From Furcasterigmium furcatum (lineage: Eukaryota > Ascomycota > Sordariomycetes > Glomerellales > Plectosphaerellaceae): a stretch of DNA of 64,000 nucleotides. The position numbers and the translations under genes are program-made. Shown here one piece after another: positions 52,130 to 62,714 of the stretch; position 1 is the first letter of the stretch, and every line of letters begins with the position of its first letter. The DNA lies in assembly GCA_001599815.1 (NCBI GenBank), contig BCIA01000001.1, positions 3,538,934 to 3,602,933 on the forward strand, read 5' to 3'. The notes below the pieces were generated by a model that searched no databases, was not told the DNA's origin, and saw only the letters and a list, made by a program, of their open reading frames with translations.

Positions 52130-53389
52130 TTACCATCGTGCTCGTCCGGCCCGAGTGTTCGGGGCATGCGCTCTTCTCATCACGGGGGTATACCCTCTCA
52201 AGACCTTCACATTCTTATTTCTGGGGTTCTTCGTCGGGTCCATCCTCCACAGGAACTTGAACCAGCCGACCATTGCCAGAATCGCGCCGATACCTCCCAC
52301 CGTTAGGTAGATAGCCCCGAATGCCGGGTGCCGCAGCGGGCAGAACGGAAAATCCGCCCTCGGGGAGAGCGCACCGATGCCGATGCCGCCAACGCGCGAG
52401 ATGAAGCCCACGGCAACGCCGGCGAGCACGACGCCGCCGTGTGGGAACGCAAGAAAGGGCAGGCCCATGAGGGCATACCCGATGATGGCGCCAATCCACA
52501 TCATGTTCTGTTGCCCGGCAGGTGACAGGACCGCGACTGGCGCGATGATGGCTGCGCCAACGCCAGCAACGAGCAGCATGCCAAGCCAAAACGTCCATTT
52601 CCGACTCCAACGTAGCCATGTACCGCACAACAGGAGCCAGAGTCCGAGCAATGCGAAGGGAAGGGTTGGATATGCCCAGGTCATCGTATTGACACCCGAC
52701 GTCGTGGTGCCGACGGGCGCGTTGACGGCGGTGTTGATGGTCAGGGCGGTTGCGACGATGGTCGCACCGTCCACGGCGAGGCACTTGATGAGCTGAAAGC
52801 GACTCAGGGCCCGGGTCGGGGTCTCTGGTTGGGCCGGTTCTGGCTCGGTCCCTGTGGGCGGCGACACGATTTCGATGTTGGGAGCCTGGCTGTAGGCCTG
52901 GCCGTCATCGAAAGGCCCGACATAGTAGATGTACGGTTCCTCCTGTGATGATCTCGCGGAGATGAGGGCGCAAATGGCGGCGCAGCAGGGCATGTACATC
53001 CGGAAGCATTGCCACGTCACGGAGCCGAGATATCTCTTGAACCCGTGCTTCCAGATGAGCGGTATCTCGAGAAGCCACCAGGTCACGTTGATGGAGACGA
53101 TGGTGATTATGAGCGTCGCCCATTGGGTCGCCGATGTCGTACATGCCGGGCTGGTGTCATCGTCGAACGCGTCCATTGTGGGCGTGGGTGTCCAGGTCCA
53201 GCCAGGGTTGGATTGGGGGAAGTTTTTGAAGCCGTCGCGACTGATCTGCCAGCCTTGCTCGAGCTGGAGGCAAATTACGATCGCCAAGCTGAAGCTCAGC
53301 CACAGCCCATGGTTCACTTGGCGCACAGGTAAGTGCGGCAAGATGAGTGCCCGAGTGTCCAGAGTTGGACACCCAGGGGATTCATACAT
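52130..53389 (-). CDS. Polytopic membrane protein of unknown function
   Basis: An intronless frame of 419 residues. Eight to nine hydrophobic segments can be seen: LWLSFSLAIVICLQL near the N-terminus; ATLIITIVSINVTWWLL; MYMPCCAAICALIS; and, after a proline/glutamate-rich loop (PPTGTEPEPAQPETPT), five more from about residue 205. Those include FALLGLWLLLCGTWL, FWLGMLLVAGVGAAIIAPVA and YLTVGGIGAILAMVGWF. The C-terminus is basic (KNPRNKNVKVLRGY, MRRAHAPNTRAGRARW). No transporter or receptor signature is evident. Comparable orphan multi-pass proteins are common in ascomycetes. Its stop lies just outside the leader of the ankyrin gene. Confidence 0.7.
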   Translation of the reverse strand: MYESPGCPTLDTRALILPHLPVRQVNHGLWLSFSLAIVICLQLEQGWQISRDGFKNFPQSNPGWTWTPTPTMDAFDDDTSPACTTSATQWATLIITIVSINVTWWLLEIPLIWKHGFKRYLGSVTWQCFRMYMPCCAAICALISARSSQEEPYIYYVGPFDDGQAYSQAPNIEIVSPPTGTEPEPAQPETPTRALSRFQLIKCLAVDGATIVATALTINTAVNAPVGTTTSGVNTMTWAYPTLPFALLGLWLLLCGTWLRWSRKWTFWLGMLLVAGVGAAIIAPVAVLSPAGQQNMMWIGAIIGYALMGLPFLAFPHGGVVLAGVAVGFISRVGGIGIGALSPRADFPFCPLRHPAFGAIYLTVGGIGAILAMVGWFKFLWRMDPTKNPRNKNVKVLRGYTPVMRRAHAPNTRAGRARW

Positions 53390-55155
53390 TTCAACATCTC
53401 AGGATATACAAGCTACTCTTCGGTGGTAACAACCAGACAGGAATCATCCACGGATTCGTGGGTGGTCCTGGCGTCCGCGAATTCTTGTCTTTGCTAGGAG
53501 AGTCGGAACTCTTTCGGAGCAGTCCGTTGCTTAGAAATAGACGATCGAGGGCAGTTTCCTGGTATCTGGTGTAAAACAACAGCGAGAACAATCTAGGCCA
53601 GGCCTCAGACCTCTCAACTCGTCGCCCGGTCCAGCTCGTTGTGCCGCCCGCATCGTTCCCACGATTCCCTCCTCAGCCTTAGTCGCGGTCGGACCATTCA
53701 CCCCGCATCGATTCACCATCTTCGCTTTGACGCACGGTCCAGAACTCGGGGTTCGGCTCAGGTTCAGATGGCTCCAGCAATGAGAGGACACAAACCCCCT
53801 GGTCGTTTCATGTGCCAAGACATTACTCAAGGAGAGGCACGAGCACGATAGTATTCCAACGTCTGCCGGCTTCGCGGTGCCGATTCAGCCGTACAGAACC
53901 AATGAGCAGGTTGATTCTGGAGAGCGGCCACCGCATATTCCGGCAAGTCGTGCGAGGTCCGACTGAAACAGGGAGACCAGCGTCGACTTTTTGGTTTTAG
54001 ATCCAAGAAGAGACTCCGAGGCCTCGAGAAGGTCGAAGGCACCCCGAGAGCGCGAGGATGGCTTCAAGCCTTTGAGGTCATGATAGACTTTAAGCACCCC
54101 ATCGATATCTCTCTTCACGAGGTCTCTCCCCGCAATAACGTCCTTGCACCTTTACAGCCACAACATGACACCTCTTGGCGATCTGGTCTTCCAGTTCCAG
54201 ATAAACGACTCTTGGCTCACTTGGCGATCTTGACATGATGGGGAGAGTGTTACAGCGAGGATAGGGGCGCCAGGAGCGAAACGAGAGCACGTCTTCTTCC
54301 CCGCATAATTCCAGCCTAGGAACAGCTTGGAGACGCCTACTGCGACACTCGAGCATACTCCAGGCCGATTTCAAGTGTCCGAGACCCGTCTCATCCGGCA
54401 CGTTGGTCAGGGCCTGCCACGGATCCTACTAGTAGTGGGCGTCAACACTGGTCCACGGGGTGAATGCCGACAGAGGTACTCCGGCTCGCATCGCATTGAG
54501 ATCGGCTGTCTCTTCCCTCAGTGGGCATAGCATGAGAACATCAGCTATTTTTATTCACGCTGCTACGGTTTCTGCCGACTTCCTACGGACATCCTTGCCC
54601 TCGTGCAAGTCCGTTTCTCGTCTCTGAACATCCCTCACAGCTGCAAGGGTTTCATGCTACCAGCTCTTGGAACTCTGGTTCGTGCCAGCGTGCCACTCCT
54701 GACGCTATTTTGAGCTTATCGGGCTGAGATTGGTGCACCAAATCTCTCTGGATCTGTCTGCATGGATCCTCAGGCCCATGTCTAGACTTGGGCAGGGACC
54801 ATCCAGGGGATGGGTAGTGTCTGAACCCAACATCACGAAGTAAGGTTGACAGGCATCTTTATTCTTGGCATTGTTTGATCCAAGTCGCTCGGATGTATGT
54901 GCTTCATCGGAAAACTGATGTCCATTCTCCAAGATTCTTATAAAGTTGGTGATGTTCGACGACTTCATCCAGAAGCAATACCTCTTCACCCTCTTCAGCA
55001 GTCTCGTCTATTCCGTCTTCCGTCTTCTCTTCTCAGAACTTCTTTCTCGCACCTGGCGCTGGTCGTTTTCATCTTTGAATTTTCCACAAACGAGCTGGCC
55101 TCATAAGTTGTCCATACTTTCTAATTTCACTCATCCGCCCAACAACACGGCCAAA
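53390..55155. other. Long spacer with one possible gene fragment
   Basis: 1.8 kb. On the minus strand a protein-like piece (54180-53885; KRDIDGVLKVYHDLKGLKP, SLFQSDLARLAGICGG) and an upstream piece in another phase (54234-54090; VVYLELEDQIAKRCHVVAVK) read like broken exons of one gene. A stop codon separates them and no valid splice pair joins them. This may be a remnant. The rest carries the leader of the secreted-protein gene. Confidence 0.35.
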
Positions 55156-56182
55156 ATGTTCGCCTACTACATCTCCTACCTGCTCTCCTTTGCCGGGCTG
55201 GTTGCCTTTGTCGGCGCCGTGCCTCTTAACATTAATCTGGGAGCGTACTCGCCTGCACTGGTGGTCGGTGATGGCGAGATTTCATTCAGCGGCAAGGCAG
55301 ACGTTAATTCCCTGATGACTGCCCTCGAAGGTGCGGCAGTCAACACTGCGACCACTGTTGCCCAGAACTCCGAGAACGCTCCTCCCGCGCAGGCTCCAGG
55401 AGACGAGAATCTCGAGAAGCAGGATGTATGTGTCTCCTTTCCATACGCCATGGGTTGACGACTAACCGATCGAACAGGCTAGGGAGATTTCTTCCATTCT
55501 CGGTGGTCAGCGCAAAGAGATTGAGCCCCGTGTTGAGTTCTCAGGGCCAGCAGAGGTTGAGGACGAGGACGAAGACAACGACGAAGACACCGACGAGGAC
55601 GCGGCCATTGCCAAGCGTGATATTCAGGGATTCGACCGCGCTCTTCGCTACGCCGAAGCTGCTCTGGTGAAGGGTCCCAAGGTCCAGCTTGGCACTGGCG
55701 CCGAAGGGTCCGGCGTTGGCATCATCGTTGACAACAACCAAGAGGCAGCGAGGCGCCCTGGCCGCGGCACTGAGGGAGGCGAGGCCGCTCATCCTCCTGC
55801 TGCCCCAGCCGCCCCAGCTCCCGTCCCGGTACCCGGTGCCCAGGTCCCTGTTCCCGTTCCCGAGGGTGGTGCCGCAAAGCGCGGGGTGGACACTCAGCAG
55901 CCCTCGATGCAGCGCAGGGCAAAGGTCACCACCATGTACGTCCGCTCCGGCATCCCTGCAGGTGAGACCGCGATTTCTACCCGATTGGCACGGAATCTCA
56001 CTAACTCCCGGTTCTTAGGTCTTAGTGGCGCCGGTTCGACGAATCTCGTTGCCCGCGAGGTGACACCAACAGACCTCTCCAAGCGGGATAATCTGAACAC
56101 GGGCTTTGACGCAGTCAACCTCAATGTTCCGGGTGAAGGCGTCACCATGACTTTCGTGGAGACTGGTGAAGACGAGGACTGA
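55156..56182 (+). CDS. Secreted protein with dibasic (Kex2-type) sites
   Basis: Exons 55156-55425, 55478-55961 and 56019-56182 encode 305 residues. The signal peptide is MFAYYISYLLSFAGLVAFVGA. The body has an acidic run (DEDEDNDEDTDED), a proline/valine-rich segment (PVPVPGAQVPVPVP) and dibasic sites at AIAKR, AAKR, MQRR and LSKR. These could be cut by the Golgi protease Kex2 to release peptides of about 20-110 residues. The second intron (55962-56018; GTGAGA...CTAAC...TTCTTAG) is 57 nt with no stop, so retaining it would simply insert 19 residues. No family is recognised. It could be a cell-wall protein, an effector or a peptide precursor. Confidence 0.7.
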
Positions 56183-56705
56183 GTTTCTGGGACCAAAAAA
56201 TGTACTATAAATTTACGTAAGAAAGTTTTCCCTTTATTAACAGACTTGCTCCATTAGCCACCCTCGACTCGGTCCATATTTCCTGGAAAGAGCTCCTCAT
56301 GAGATTCTTAGGGGCATGCAATATTTGCAAGTGGCGTTGTACCGTTCAGCTAGATCAGGCCTGGCTGCATCGAAGATCCTAACCTCTCCATCTCTCACGT
56401 TGCGCAGCATTCTCGTGGCGCCCGATAGCTGCGGATATGGGCCTTCCAAGTGGCAGCAGTCGATCTGCAAGACATCAAAGGAGGGACAGGCTTCGTCCTC
56501 ATAGGAAGAAACTCTCCGTCCTACTTACTTGGATCTGTATTTGGGCGGTATGTCTCTGTCCCTGTGACGTTGCTGTCTCCGCCCAGTGAAAGCCTTTTGA
56601 GGGGATGCCATGAAGCCTTTTAGAAGATAAAGTCGGACGTGCTCCTCCTATCCTGGAGAGGTAGTGTACTTGGAGCATCGACAGCACTCTCTCTCATTTT
56701 TCCGC
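56183..56705. other. Spacer left of the flavin-oxidase pseudogene
   Basis: 3' flank of the secreted-protein gene. Nothing gene-like is seen; it may contain the former promoter of the broken oxidase. Confidence 0.4.
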
Positions 56706-57759
56706 ATGAAACAGTCCAAAGATGCATGCCTTGCATTTCACACTCTGCTTGCTTCTACATTCCCACTCGTGCCTAGCAGCCTTATTTCCCGGGGCGAGCT
56801 CATCCGTAATTCTCGCCTCAAAGATTCAGATACCTTTGGGGTATTGAAGTTAACGTACCACCAGTGCGAAGCACTCGAGATAGCCTTGCCAGGCAAAGTG
56901 GCCTATCCCGGCACCGCCCAATATTCCCGATCGAATGACTACTGGTCCTCTCGCCAGTCTGATCTCACCCCTCCCTGCTTCGTTCGGCCATCTTCTCCTT
57001 CCTAAGTCTCAACGAATTTGCGACTTTTGGGAGCGTCAAGAACCCCCTTCACAGTCAAGTCCGGGGGGCATGCTGCTTTCGGGACAGGTTCGAGCATTCG
57101 AGATGGCGTTACCATCGATCTTGGGGCCATGAATGATATCACGGTATCTTCAGATCGATCAGCAGTGTCCGTCGGCCCGGGTGCCCGCTGGTACAATGTC
57201 GCCAAAGTCTTGGATCCCCTCTGCCTTGCCGTTGTTGGCGGACGGCAAGCCGATGTTGGAGTCTCAGGCCTCATCTTGGGAGGCGGCAGCTCATTCCTAT
57301 CAGGTCGTCGTGGCTGGGCCTGCGACAACGTCCAGAACTTCGAGATCATGCTTGCATCCGGGGAGATTGCCAACGCAAACCCGAAACGAGCATAGCGACC
57401 TATTTTGGGCTCTTCGAGGCGGTGGCGGCTCGAGCTTTGGCATCGTCACGAGATTCGACCTCGATGACTACGAGCAGGGAGAAATCTGGGCCAAGATGAC
57501 AACGTGGCCTGCGAGCGAGATCTCCGACGTGCTCGTCACCTTTGCCGTGATTGCCAGAGAAGTGCTGCACATCGACAAGGATTGCGACCAACTACTGTCT
57601 CTGCACTTGTGTTTTGCCCTTGCAATGGCCTCTGTGTATGGGATTGTTGTTGCTTTCAGGTCATGGATGGTCATGAAGTTGGGAAACAGGCACGAGCCAA
57701 ATCACTCTGGAAGATCATGGAACGAAATCTCGCAGAAAAGTCTGTATTTGATCAAATAA
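56706..57759 (+). pseudogene. Broken FAD-linked (BBE-type) oxidase
   Basis: The translation follows the FAD_binding_4 fold of berberine-bridge-like fungal oxidases: LPGKVAYPGTAQYSRSNDYW, CFVRPSS, the flavin motif VKSGGHAAFG, VGPGARWYNVA, GGRQADVGVSGLILGGG and WALRGGGGSSFGIVTRFDL. Two lesions break it: an in-frame TAA at 57003-57005, just before the flavin motif, and a frameshift near 57375-57392 that moves the reading to another phase. Similarity fades after about 57680, so the C-terminal BBE domain is missing. These enzymes often sit in secondary-metabolite or alkaloid-type clusters, but no such partners survive here. No intact product is expected. Confidence 0.8.
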
Positions 57760-57809
57760 ATACTAAAGACGTGTTCATCAACCACATCCTTATTCAACAC
57801 CTCCTTCCA

Positions 57810-59500
57810 CTAGTCATCATCACTCTCATCCTTCAGCACTCGGAAGATCGGGTACTCATGGCCTTCCTCAACCGGCACGATATTGTAAGTGACAGCTGAA
57901 GCCAGATTCTCAGGCTCAAGGAAGACCATGGCAAAGGCAGCATTCAGCTGCCTCGTGGACACCCAGAACCCACCTGCCGGGATGGTAACATTCCTCTGGG
58001 ATGCCGAAGTTGTGACAGTGGTGGCCGCGACACCCTCAAACTTGCTCGTGGCAAGCTCTGCTGTCTCGATGATGAGAGACTCGACGGTGCCATGGAAGTC
58101 GTAGTCAAGCTTGTCGACCTTGACGCCGGAGATACGGAGGCGCTCCGCGACATCGGCCCAGGCCCGGGTAAAGACGTACGCCTCGGGGCGGGAGCGGGTG
58201 ATGTTGACCTCGGCGGGGGTGCTGTTGAGGAACACTGCGGGGACGGTCACCAGGCTGCCGTTGTTGGCATCGATGAACTCCCATGTGACGTTGTGCACGC
58301 GGGGAGAATCCGTGACGACGATGTCTCGGTCACTCGTGATGAAATCCGCGCGAGCGCCTTCGATAGTCTCATAGACATGCTCAGCATTGTCGACAGCTGT
58401 CTGGATAATCTCTTCGACGAGAATAAGGCCTGTCGCGGTCCTACGCTGGAAGTGCTGGTTGCCGAGTCTGATACCACGCGTCTCAGTGAGCAGGGAGACG
58501 GTTTGGTACAGGCCCGCCGAGTGATGAGAGTACTGGCTGTGCGAGTCTGGCTCGGTCATCACGAGCTCCTCGCCCCCGGAGGCGGTGTAGTAGAAGTTGG
58601 TGCGCAGGTTGTTACGCTCCATGGACGCCGCCATGGCGTTGATGAACAGGCTGTTCTGTAGCTCCAGGATATCCTCATGGATGTTGAGATTCTTGACGCC
58701 GGAGATCTGGCCATCCTCAGCCTTGATCAGATTGCTCTCTGGGCCCAGCAGGCTACTGGCGGTGTACTCGTGGCAGTCTACAAAGATGTGCGGGGAGAAG
58801 TCAGAGTAAAGGCCCTTCAGGTCGCGAGTTTGCTGTCGCTGCAGGATGGCGAAGTCGCGGTTGGGATCGTAGCTGGTGGCGAGCTGCCTCTGGAAGTAGG
58901 CAACGCCATCTGGGTTGTACCGAGGGAGGACAAGGATGTCGGCCTTTTCCAAGACAGACTCGGTCCAGCTGGAGTTGGCATCGAACTTGCCGAGCAGTGC
59001 GAGGAGTGACTGCTCGCCGGCGGGCTCGTTGCCGTGGACGTGAGCTTGCAGGAAGATGCGCAGCTTTTCGGACGTCGAGTTGCCCGTCTTGGGTTTCTTG
59101 TCGTTCGTGAGATAGACGTACGGGATGGATCGACCTTCTTCAGACAAGAAGTCCGGAGAGCGGTAGGTCATCCAGTCGTTACGGGCAGCCAGGGTTCGAA
59201 GGAAGTGATCTGGGGCTGGTCAGCGAAGGCGTGGAACAGCTTGCCTACAGAGAAGGACTACTGACCCTGCTCTTCTTGAAGTGTCGCCGTGCTGTTTCCA
59301 TTGGCAAACTCGTCTGGGACCGACTTGGGGTTGATAAATGCGGGAGAGAGAAGCTCGATGTCCTCGACGTCAGGGAAGTTTGCTGCTACAGCGTCATAGT
59401 CCTTCTGGAGAGGAGCGAGGATGTTCGCATAGCCCCTTTGACCTGCGACCAACGAGGGGCCGAGGGTGAGAAAGGCGACGGCTAACTCTTGAAGATGCAT
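57810..59500 (-). CDS. Secreted zinc carboxypeptidase (M14 family)
   Basis: Exons (minus) 59266-59500 and 57810-59209 encode 544 residues; the 56-nt intron uses a GTCAGT donor. The ATG at 59500 opens a signal peptide (MHLQELAVAFLTLGPSLVAG). The M14 zinc site is HVHGNEPAGE (His137, Glu140) with the third ligand in FVDCHEYTAS. PRYNPDGVAYFQR is the substrate-binding stretch and LTETRGI supplies the catalytic glutamate. A long C-terminal extension (over 200 residues) follows the catalytic domain, with N-glycosylation sequons (NVT, NGS, NIT). It is a vacuolar or extracellular exopeptidase removing C-terminal residues; specificity is unknown. Confidence 0.9.
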
Positions 59501-60252
59501 CTTGAAGAAGAGTGGAGGACCTAACAGGCAGCTCGATTCCTGCTGAAAGCGTGGATGACTCTCCACGGTGGTGCGAGACTGGCGATCACCGCTTAGCTTT
59601 ATACTTGGTATTTAGTACCTTGCCAAGCACCCTGGTGACCCTCTTTCTCGTCCATGACTTCCAACTATCCCCTTCTACTCTGGTTGTCTTGCGATTGACC
59701 ATGACGATGCTTGGTACCCCTGGTCCGCAGCATCTACCCCTCATAACGTCCAAGAAAATGCACCTCTGGCATGCGGAGTTGGCCCACCAGGTGCATGGTT
59801 TAGAGGATTTAGCGGTCTTAGCAAGGTGCTTATTGCCTGAATTGGCAGGTGAGAAGACCCAGCTTACGGGTTCACCAACGTCAGCCCAGACGTTCCGGCA
59901 GTTGGAGGCAATTCTCGGGGAGGGCAGAATGGAAGCACTGTACTCTATCAGCTTGGCCGACGATCCTTCCAAGTTTGCAAAGTTAAGCGACGCCTTGGTG
60001 ACAAATTCCATGCATGGCTTTGGAGGTTGGTCGCTAACTGAGGTGAAGATGCACTCTAAGTCCCGTTTCCCGGGATCACGCGGCGGCGTGCAGCCCTTCA
60101 GATAGTGAAGTTTAAAACACCACTCCTGTAGTGCTCGTGATGTGATGTGATGAGCGCTAGTTGTGAGTGAGGATATCGTGGGTTCGTGACAACACTGCCA
60201 TTCTATGAGTCCAACAGATCAGCGAAGGTCTTGTATCCTCTCTCCTTCCTAC
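59501..60252. other. Spacer with an uncertain open frame
   Basis: Promoter of the carboxypeptidase and 3' flank of the next gene. A plus-strand frame (59701-60105) has a moderately protein-like stretch (LAHQVHGLEDLAVLARCLLP) but overlaps the carboxypeptidase promoter, has no recognisable domain and is not annotated as a gene. Confidence 0.35.
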
Positions 60253-62412
60253 TCATTTCCGTTGAGCCTCACTCCACAAGAACGGGAGGTTGCCGTTCAG
60301 GGCCCAGTACGCCTCGGAAGACTCAATATCAAGGTCCCTCCCAGCGTTCTCCCAACTGCCGGGAATCGTGTGCGGAGGATCCTCAATCATGTCCCAAAAC
60401 TCTTTCGCGAAGTGCTCATACTCCCATGCCCACCACAGCCGCCACTCCTCCGCCTTGTCCCCGAATGAAACCCCGATGAATCGACCCCTGTAGTGTTGAT
60501 TGATGTAGACGTCCCCGCCCTGAAAAAGCTGCGGAAACAGCTGCGTGATTGTCAGGTCTCGACCGTCGCGTGCCAGTTTTTGCTCTGCCCGGCCGTACTT
60601 CCGGAGATCAACGCCAGCCCGATAGAGCGACTTCAACCACAGGCGCAATCTACTGTGAAGCTGCCGATTACGCCAATGATTTATGCTTATGCCACCCCAC
60701 ATGTTGTGCCTAAATGATTGGTATATCAAGGTCCCAAGGGGTGTGAGGTGCACAAGATCTTCGTACGGTTCGTCCGTCGACAATCGGCGATGCAGACAGT
60801 CAGGGTCCAAGGTAATAAATCTGACAATACAGTCTGAGGCTTGGGCATTCTTGATATTCGTCGCGAGACCACAAGCGAGCAAATGCAGCATGCAATTTTC
60901 TCGAATAGTCCTCGAGGTCAGGATGTCAGGCGCAGGATCTTGCTCCCAGATGATGCCGCAGAAGTCGCCTATCTCGCCGCGGGACAGATACCCCAAGGCT
61001 AATCTGAGTCTGGCGTCCGCAGAGAGAAACTGTCGTTGTGGCATAAATAGCTCCAAGTACGCGGGCAACGAGGCAAGAGAAAGCGTTGAGCATGCCCGGA
61101 CTAGAAACTCCTCGTTATTCTGAAGGGACGCTGGTATTCCGTATGGACGTATCAGCTGCCAGCATTTCAGAATGCCACCGTAGATTGGAGGATACAGGGC
61201 CAAAGTCTGAGAGTCGCGAGGATCGCTGCCTAAATCAGTCAAGCTACTCGTTGACAACAATGGGGAATAAAGTAGCATACGGAGTGTCGTCATCAGCCAA
61301 TTGTTCTACGACTCTTGATAGGCCTAAATCGAGTAGGGCCTTCGTCACCTTTACGGCGCCACTGACAGATGACACCTATCGCGATGTTAGCGCGGCAAGA
61401 TCAGCCACTTGATGGTTGGGAGAATTGATGACACACATGTAAAAGAGTGAGTCCCCACTTTGTTCGAGCGTACAGCGACAGTCCAGTAGTTCTCAGATGT
61501 TCGATCATGGCGACTGAGTCGTCACTCCTTAGAATGTGGCGCAGAGAATTCCAATCCTCGATGGTATCATACCGTCGAAGGTGAAAGTGTGGGCCAGAGA
61601 TTGACCTCTCATACATCATTGCGTACATTCTGCGCGTGAGCCACGAGGGTGCCTGGACAGAGAAGAGCTCGCCTTCAGTCGAGAAGAATCTAGCTCTTCC
61701 GGTCCATGTCCAATCCTGGTTGTGCCATGGGGTGTCGTGGCCAAATCGCCCACCGGACGACACAATTTGGCCGGCTGTTTGCGTCTCCATAACATCGATT
61801 TGCTCTTCCGAGGTTTCTATCTCCTTCACGAGTCGAGTGGGCTGGACGTTATAGACGATCGGCGGCGGGAGCCTCTCAGTAATCATGATGGAGGCCTGGG
61901 TGACGGCAGAGCTGTAGTAACGTCAGTTGAAAGGGCTCAGCACCAGCACATACGAACAGTGGCAGCTCACAACATATGTCCCTGCATCGAATGCTGCAGG
62001 AGCTGCAAGGCACTCCGGAGATGGCATCAAGCCTGTCGAGGACCGGCTTCTTCAGCAGAATCTTCGCTGAAGCAAACTTCCGGCGAGTCTTGCTCTCTGA
62101 GCGGTCGACCTCCTGCTGGAGCTGCTGTAGGATGTCTTCGAGCGGCTTCAGAGCGCGCTGGGACCGTTGGAGGGTGGCTTGCAGCCTCGCCTGGCCCGAC
62201 GCACGCATCGCGATGCTGGCTCTCTTCATTTGGTCCTCGGTGTCCTGCAAGATCTCGCCCGTCATTGTAATCGTGTCAAGAAGGTATTGCATGTCTTCGG
62301 GGGCATCTTTGATGTCGCCCCAGAGGCGCTTCAGCTTGAAAATGACAGCCCCGGCCTGGCCGGTGACCTGGGCCACGGCGATGACGCCGGCGGCGAGCTC
62401 GAGGCCCGACAT
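60253..62412 (-). CDS. STAND-type fungal N-terminal domain protein (NLR-like)
   Basis: Exons (minus) 61954-62412, 61437-61895, 61281-61375 and 60253-61243 give 667 residues. The N-terminus (MSGLELAAGVIAVAQVTGQA, then LWGDIKDAPEDMQYLLDTI) is the helical Fungal_N/HeLo-like domain that opens many fungal STAND or NLR-like proteins. The middle contains an ankyrin-like unit (GLTLLH, VSSVSGAVKVTKALLDLGLS). The C-terminus (EDPPHTIPGSWENA, RDLDIES) matches a recurrent tail of this class. No NACHT or NB-ARC P-loop is present. The third junction needs a 37-nt intron (GTATGC...GAGTAG), shorter than any other here, so a frameshift is an alternative. Incompatibility or immune sensing is inferred from architecture only. 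Confidence 0.65.
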
Positions 62413-62714
62413 TGACGGCGCCTGGCTGAAGGCTCGATCTTGTCTGTGGTGAGGAGGGGAAATGAAGTTGAAGTGAGGGGGAAAGGCTCTTGAGCCAACG
62501 GATGAGCAGTCACCGCCAGCCTGCATCGCAGCCTGTGCTGCCCGTCATTGGCCCAGGAGGTGGAAGAAATGTCAGTCGTGTCACTCGAGAGCGCAGCCTG
62601 ATTTGTATGGAGAAGAACGAAGCGGAATCATTCACCAGCAGTCTCATCGGCGATTCGCTCGCAGATGTCCGTTCATAAAGCCTTCGATTATTACAGTCCC
62701 GACCTAGCTGGGAT
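62413..62714. other. Spacer between NLR-like and acyltransferase genes
   Basis: Promoter of the NLR-like gene and 3' UTR of the acyltransferase gene. No further features seen. Confidence 0.4.

Noticed and set aside
50137..52167. Longer 676-residue start for the ankyrin protein
   Set aside because: The extra N-terminus is not protein-like, overlaps the 3' end of the neighbouring gene and is preceded by a better start context at 51828.
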